In this document: in pieces, positions 60,423-64,000 of the stretch
Position numbering within the stretch: position 1 is the stretch's first letter
Layout of the letters: every line of letters starts with the position of its first letter
Origin: Litorimonas sp039975855
GTDB taxonomy: Bacteria; Pseudomonadota; Alphaproteobacteria; Caulobacterales; Maricaulaceae
Reading direction: 5' to 3'
NCBI GenBank assembly: GCA_039975855.1
Contig: JBDWGH010000002.1
Span: forward strand, 248,001 to 312,000
DNA length: 64,000 bases
The notes under the pieces: generated by a model
Databases searched by the model: none
What the model saw: the letters and a program-made list of their open reading frames with translations, nothing else
Told to the model about the DNA's origin: nothing
Translations under genes and position numbers: made by a program

Positions 60423-61298
60423 CTAGCGGCTCATGAAATTAATGAATTCCCGCGTTGCAAGACTAAGATCCGCATTAGGAATCCAGACGATATATATCGG
60501 GAGAACCTTCGTATCCTCCCATGACGGCAAGACACGGATCAAGCGTCCCATCTCCAAATCTCTTTCGACCAGGTGATAAGGAAGCAAGGCCACCCCCATT
60601 CCAGACAAACACAACGCGCGAACAGACAATGCTGAGTTGGCTTTGGCAATGACATTACCAACAACATTCTGACTTGTATCGTTTCCCTGTTTGAGTTGAA
60701 GATGATCCGGTACAAGTGAAAAACTGATGAAATCCCATGTTAATAGGTCTTCTGGGCCCTCAGGAGCAGCTTTTTTCTCTACATAGGCCGGTGATGCGAC
60801 AACAACGCGGCGGTCTTCACCAATTCGTTTGGACTTCAAATCGGAGTCTTTGAAATACCCCATCCTAATAGCGACATCATGACCTTCACCGATGAGGCTC
60901 TGCCGTTTGTCGGTCGACATGAGGTTCAATCTGATACCAGTATGATTTTTCGCAAATGCGGTAATCTTGGTCATAATAGGATTTACCGACAATGTATCAG
61001 GTATGGCGACGCGAAGTTCGGTCAATTGTGTCCGCGCCTGGCTCGAAAAATGGTTCAATCCGTCTTCGGCCGCACTCATCATCAACTTTACGGACTCATA
61101 GAAGGCCTCACCATCTTGAGTAAGTGTCACCCGGCGAGTTGAACGATAAAGAAGAGGCGCACCAATTTGGGTCTCCAGTTTCTTGACGTGTAGGCTGACA
61201 ATTGCTGGAGACACCGCCAATTTTTTCGCGGCTCCCCTAAAAGTTCCCTCTTCGACAATGGTAGCGAAGATCGCCATTGATTTTAATTTATCTATCAC
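60423..61298 (-). CDS. LysR-family transcriptional regulator
   Basis: 291 residues from a GTG start (61298); an ATG seven codons later is possible. The winged-helix part is 'MAIFATIVEEGTFRGAAKKL' and 'VSPAIVSLHVKKLETQIGAP' with 'LLYRSTRRVTLTQDG', typical of the subgroup with DUF-like 'TRRVTLT' wings. The rest is a periplasmic-binding-protein-like effector domain. It is divergent from the tandem SnoaL gene (104-base gap), and regulation of that gene is the natural guess. No effector can be named. Confidence 0.88.
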   Translation of the reverse strand: MIDKLKSMAIFATIVEEGTFRGAAKKLAVSPAIVSLHVKKLETQIGAPLLYRSTRRVTLTQDGEAFYESVKLMMSAAEDGLNHFSSQARTQLTELRVAIPDTLSVNPIMTKITAFAKNHTGIRLNLMSTDKRQSLIGEGHDVAIRMGYFKDSDLKSKRIGEDRRVVVASPAYVEKKAAPEGPEDLLTWDFISFSLVPDHLQLKQGNDTSQNVVGNVIAKANSALSVRALCLSGMGVALLPYHLVERDLEMGRLIRVLPSWEDTKVLPIYIVWIPNADLSLATREFINFMSR

Positions 61299-61402
61299 AA
61301 CACCCTCATTGTTTATTATTTCAAACAGTATTGTTGAGCATTTTATATATATACAGTGGTTAGATTTGACTAGGTGAAAATCAATTCAAATCGGAGCCAA
61401 AC

Positions 61403-62275
61403 ATGACCCATCGTCTCAAATCACTTTTATATGCTGCGGGCGTCGCCGCGGTCTCGGCCTGTACATCGATCTCAGATTCTTCACCTGCAAACGCGCCTAT
61501 GGAAATTAAAATGACTTCAAACACAGAAAAGGCTGTCGCACTTTTAAACAGCTTCAACACCGGTGACACCGCCCCAATTGCCTACATCAACCCCGAAAAA
61601 TACGTTCAACATAATTTAGACGTAGCGGATGGGTTGGAAGGTTTCGGGGCGGTCATGCAAAATGCACCACCGCAAGGTTTTAGCGCAAAGGTCCACCGGG
61701 CTTTTGCCGACGGCAACTATGTTGTTACACATACTGAGTACGACTTCTTTGGACCAAAAGCTGGGTTTGATGTCTTCCGTTTTGAAGAAGGCCTAATTGT
61801 CGAACACTGGGATAATTTGACTGAGGTAACACCGCCAAATCCAAGCGGCCACACGCAGTTTGATGGCGAAACCAAAGTCGTCGATTTGGAAAAAACAGAG
61901 GACAATAAGGCTCTCGTCACTAAATTTATCAATGACATTCTCCTGGGCGGTCAAATGGACCAAATCACCTCCTTCATAAATCCAGAAAAATACATTCAGC
62001 ATAATTCCGCCGTCGCTGACGGGTTAGACGGTTTCGGCGCAGCAATGGCGTATTTTGCGGAAAATGGCCTGGTGATGGAGTATAACAAACTCCACAAAGT
62101 TCTAGGTGAAGGTAACTTCGTTCTCAGCATGAGCGAGGGGAAATTTGGCAAGGGCGAGCATGTCGCCTTTTACGATCTCTTCCGTATCGAAGACGGACTC
62201 ATCGTAGAACATTGGGACGTTATCCAGCCCATCCCTGAAAAAGCCAATTGGAAGAACCAAAACGGCAAGTTCTAA
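61403..62275 (+). CDS. Lipoprotein with two tandem SnoaL/NTF2-like domains
   Basis: 290 residues. The lipoprotein signal ends in 'AAVSACTSIS' (Cys20). Two SnoaL-like domains follow, clearly a duplication: 'INPEKYVQHNLDVADGLEGF' near 62-81 and 'INPEKYIQHNSAVADGLDGF' near 191-210, then 'VFRFEEGLIVEHWDNL' and 'LFRIEDGLIVEHWDVI'. This fold often binds small hydrophobic ligands or acts as a cyclase/isomerase; the Q-H-N and E-H-W residues line its pocket in relatives. A ribosome site CGGAG lies 9 bases before the ATG. It is divergent from a LysR gene, and a third SnoaL-like gene follows. Confidence 0.88.
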   Translation: MTHRLKSLLYAAGVAAVSACTSISDSSPANAPMEIKMTSNTEKAVALLNSFNTGDTAPIAYINPEKYVQHNLDVADGLEGFGAVMQNAPPQGFSAKVHRAFADGNYVVTHTEYDFFGPKAGFDVFRFEEGLIVEHWDNLTEVTPPNPSGHTQFDGETKVVDLEKTEDNKALVTKFINDILLGGQMDQITSFINPEKYIQHNSAVADGLDGFGAAMAYFAENGLVMEYNKLHKVLGEGNFVLSMSEGKFGKGEHVAFYDLFRIEDGLIVEHWDVIQPIPEKANWKNQNGKF

Positions 62276-62287
62276 TTTAATTGTAAA

Positions 62288-62320
62288 AAGTGGGTAACGC
62301 TTGACGCTCTGCCCCCACTT
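62288..62320 (+). repeat. Intercistronic inverted repeat
   Basis: AAGTGGG (62288-62294) and CCCACTT (62314-62320) are perfect complements around a 19-base loop, between the two SnoaL-like genes. There is no T run, so it may stabilise or partly end the message of the first gene. Confidence 0.5.
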
Positions 62321-62343
62321 CCCCCGAAACTTTGGAGATACTC

Positions 62344-62898
62344 ATGAATAACTTTATGAAACCCCTATCAATTTCAGTTTTAGCCGCAGTCGCCATTACG
62401 CTCTCAGCTTGTGGTGGAGAACGACATAAAGGCGACGCTGGCGAACCTTCCGCAAAATCTGAAATGCGGTCCGAATTCAAACAAGGTCAGCGCACACTAA
62501 AAGTTGCCGAAGCCTTTTTGATGGCGGCAGGAAGCGGTGATGGTGAGACTTTAAACACACTCATGGCGGATAATTTTGTTTGGCATAATGAAGGCGATGC
62601 CACCATTCCTTGGATTGGAAACTGGGAAGGCAAAGACGTGGTCTTCGGCGAATTTATGCCTGCATTTGGCGCTGGCCTGAAAACCACCAGCTGGACAACC
62701 GATTATAAAATGGCATCAGGCAACCAAGCAATATTCATGGGAAAAATGAGTGCAATAGCGAACAATTCTGGCGCCAAAACGGGCGAGTTTAGCTGGGCCG
62801 TTCGTGTTCATGTTGAAGACGAGAAAGTCAAAAGCTGGAATTGGTTTGAAGATAGCTTCGCCGTCTCTAAAGCCTATCATGCCAGTAATGCTGAGTAG
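62344..62898 (+). CDS. SnoaL-like lipoprotein
   Basis: 184 residues from ATG 62344, which has GGAGA 7 bases upstream. The signal ends in 'AVAITLSACGGERHKG' (lipobox LSAC, Cys22). The mature part is one NTF2/SnoaL-like domain: 'VAEAFLMAAGSGDGETLNTL' near 57, 'ADNFVWHNEGDATIPWIGNW' near 78, 'SWAVRVHVEDEKVKSWNWFE' near 155. It is related in fold, but not closely in sequence, to the tandem protein before it, and both should face the periplasm. It ends 6 bases before the convergent lyase gene. Confidence 0.82.
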   Translation: MNNFMKPLSISVLAAVAITLSACGGERHKGDAGEPSAKSEMRSEFKQGQRTLKVAEAFLMAAGSGDGETLNTLMADNFVWHNEGDATIPWIGNWEGKDVVFGEFMPAFGAGLKTTSWTTDYKMASGNQAIFMGKMSAIANNSGAKTGEFSWAVRVHVEDEKVKSWNWFEDSFAVSKAYHASNAE

Positions 62899-62904
62899 TC
62901 GAGG

Positions 62905-64000
62905 CTAAACCATCGACAAGGCGCGCTCGATATCCTCCCAGATATCTTCTACACCTTCCAAACCGACGGAAAGTCGTACCAGGCCATCACTAATGTCATG
63001 GCGGGCGCGTTCTTCCGGGGTATAGGTGGAGTGGGTCATACTCGCGGGATGTTGGATCAAGGTTTCCGTATCCCCCAAAGACACCGCGCAATGAATCATT
63101 TGCGTGGTGTCGATCATCGCTTGCCCTGCCGTAATGCCGCCCTTGAGCTCAAACGCGATCATACCTCCGAAATCCAACATCTGCCGTGTGGCCAGGTCAT
63201 GTTGTTCAAAACTTCTCAAACCGGGATACCAGACACGGTCGACTTGCGGCGCATCCTCCAAACGCTTGGCAATCGTCATCGCGCTTTGACAATGGCGGTC
63301 CATGCGCAGCTCTAGCGTTTTAATCCCGCGTAACACCATGGATGCGTTAAAGGGACTCATTACGGCGCCGGTCATGTCTTTCATTCCGAAAAGGCGTATA
63401 GCCTGAACCGTCTCGATGTCGCCGACCAAGAGCCCTGCAATTACATCACCATGCCCGCCGAGATACTTGGTTGCCGAATGCACAACGATATCCGCTCCCA
63501 GTGAAATGGGCTGCGTCAGATAAGGCGTAGAGTAGGTATTATCGACCATAACCTTCGCGCCCGAGGCATGCGCGATCTCAGAGACAGAGGCTATATCAAC
63601 GAGGCGCATATTCGGATTTGCGGGGGTTTCGAAATAAACCAGTTTCGTTTTTTCTGAAATCGCCGCGCTGAGAGTCTCTGGCTTCGTCAAATCAACGTGG
63701 GTCACGGTTATCCCAAACTTCGCCAATCCGTGATGCAGATATGAAAAGGTACAACCGTAAAGCGTCTTGTCAACGATCAACTCATCTCCGGGCGAGAGCA
63801 GTGTCCACATTGCCGAGGTTATTGCGCCCAAACCCGAGGATAGCGCGAGCCCCGCCTCTGCTCCTTCCAGAACGGCAATTCGCCGCTCAAGCAAATCCAG
63901 CGTCGGGTTAGAGATCCGAGAGTACACATGCCCTGCTTCCTCACCCGCGAACCGCGCACCGCCTTGGGCAGCGCTCTCAAACACAAAAGTTGACGTCATA
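62905..64000 (-). CDS. megL: Methionine gamma-lyase/Cys-Met PLP enzyme, N-terminus cut off
   Basis: About 365 residues are inside the window; the gene runs past the right edge, since similarity continues without a start (the first visible Met is the internal 'MTSTFVFESAAQGG'). PLP lysine is in 'HSATKYLGGHGDVIAG' and the phosphate-binding 'SSGLGAITSAMWTLL' follows the family. 'LYGCTFSYLHHGLAKFGI' keeps the active-site Cys next to the Tyr that is diagnostic of methionine gamma-lyase, which cleaves L-Met to methanethiol, 2-oxobutyrate and ammonia. Cystathionine gamma-lyase or O-acylhomoserine sulfhydrylase is less likely but cannot be excluded. Confidence 0.85.
   Translation of the reverse strand, partial: MTSTFVFESAAQGGARFAGEEAGHVYSRISNPTLDLLERRIAVLEGAEAGLALSSGLGAITSAMWTLLSPGDELIVDKTLYGCTFSYLHHGLAKFGITVTHVDLTKPETLSAAISEKTKLVYFETPANPNMRLVDIASVSEIAHASGAKVMVDNTYSTPYLTQPISLGADIVVHSATKYLGGHGDVIAGLLVGDIETVQAIRLFGMKDMTGAVMSPFNASMVLRGIKTLELRMDRHCQSAMTIAKRLEDAPQVDRVWYPGLRSFEQHDLATRQMLDFGGMIAFELKGGITAGQAMIDTTQMIHCAVSLGDTETLIQHPASMTHSTYTPEERARHDISDGLVRLSVGLEGVEDIWEDIERALSMV

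Noticed and set aside
1..64000. tRNA, rRNA, CRISPR arrays, insertion sequences, prophage genes
   Set aside because: I saw no T-loop-like signatures, regular spacer repeats, transposases or integrases; without a covariance search a divergent RNA could still be missed.

Overview
The window looks like chromosomal DNA of a stalked or budding type alphaproteobacterium with moderate G+C. Maricaulales (Hyphomonadaceae/Robiginitomaculaceae-like) is my best guess, from protein character only. The supporting evidence is: the alphaproteobacterial dcw order running from mraZ to ligA; rnpB just upstream of mraZ; CtrA-type TTAA-N7-TTAA sites combined with CcrM-type GANTC sites at both the mraZ and ftsZ promoters; and FtsZ ending in an alphaproteobacterial-type tail. 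No tRNA, rRNA, CRISPR array, insertion sequence or integrase was seen.

Layout. 1-8840 is mostly plus strand: the end of a secreted protein (minus strand), an acyl-CoA thioesterase, a UvrD/PcrA helicase, a large lipoprotein, prmA, a tiny basic protein with its own terminator (minus), an M24 aminopeptidase and an ABM monooxygenase-like protein. 8837-32610 is one long minus-strand block for peptidoglycan synthesis and division. In transcription order it runs mraZ, rsmH, ftsL, ftsI, murE, murF, mraY, murD, ftsW, murG, murC, murB, ddl, ftsQ, ftsA, ftsZ, lpxC, bamD, recN, ligA. Most junctions overlap by a few bases, so the exceptions stand out: murG, ftsZ, lpxC and bamD. 32846-33792 holds a small lipoprotein and rnpB.

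33840-38717 (plus) is a possible catabolic module: a lipoprotein amidohydrolase, a bile-acid/sodium symporter family carrier, a D-aminoacylase-like amidohydrolase and a DUF1304 protein. 38731-48634 (minus) is mixed housekeeping: AmpD-type amidase, EamA exporter, TerB/DnaJ protein, two adjacent CDP-alcohol phosphatidyltransferase-fold proteins, uvrC, DUF2237, and a pterin group (folB, pteridine-reductase-like SDR, Cys-less QueD), then a Ca2+/Na+ exchanger. 48818-50767 has a Kbp-like BON-LysM protein and alr; Alr could supply the D-Ala used by Ddl and MurF.

50768-64000 is the most accessory part. It contains an orphan RlaP-type nucleotidyltransferase; a self-sufficient CYP102-type P450 reductase lying between a decayed and an intact copy of an M20 hydrolase 3' end; an OxyR-like regulator without redox cysteines; nhaA with a leader that can hide its ribosome site; a second LysR regulator divergent from two SnoaL-like lipoproteins; and a truncated methionine gamma-lyase-type gene. 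I found no single convincingly new multi-gene system. The best leads are the P450 locus, the Cys-less QueD/SDR/FolB group, the RNA hairpins over the murG and nhaA ribosome sites, and the paired cell-cycle sites of the dcw cluster.
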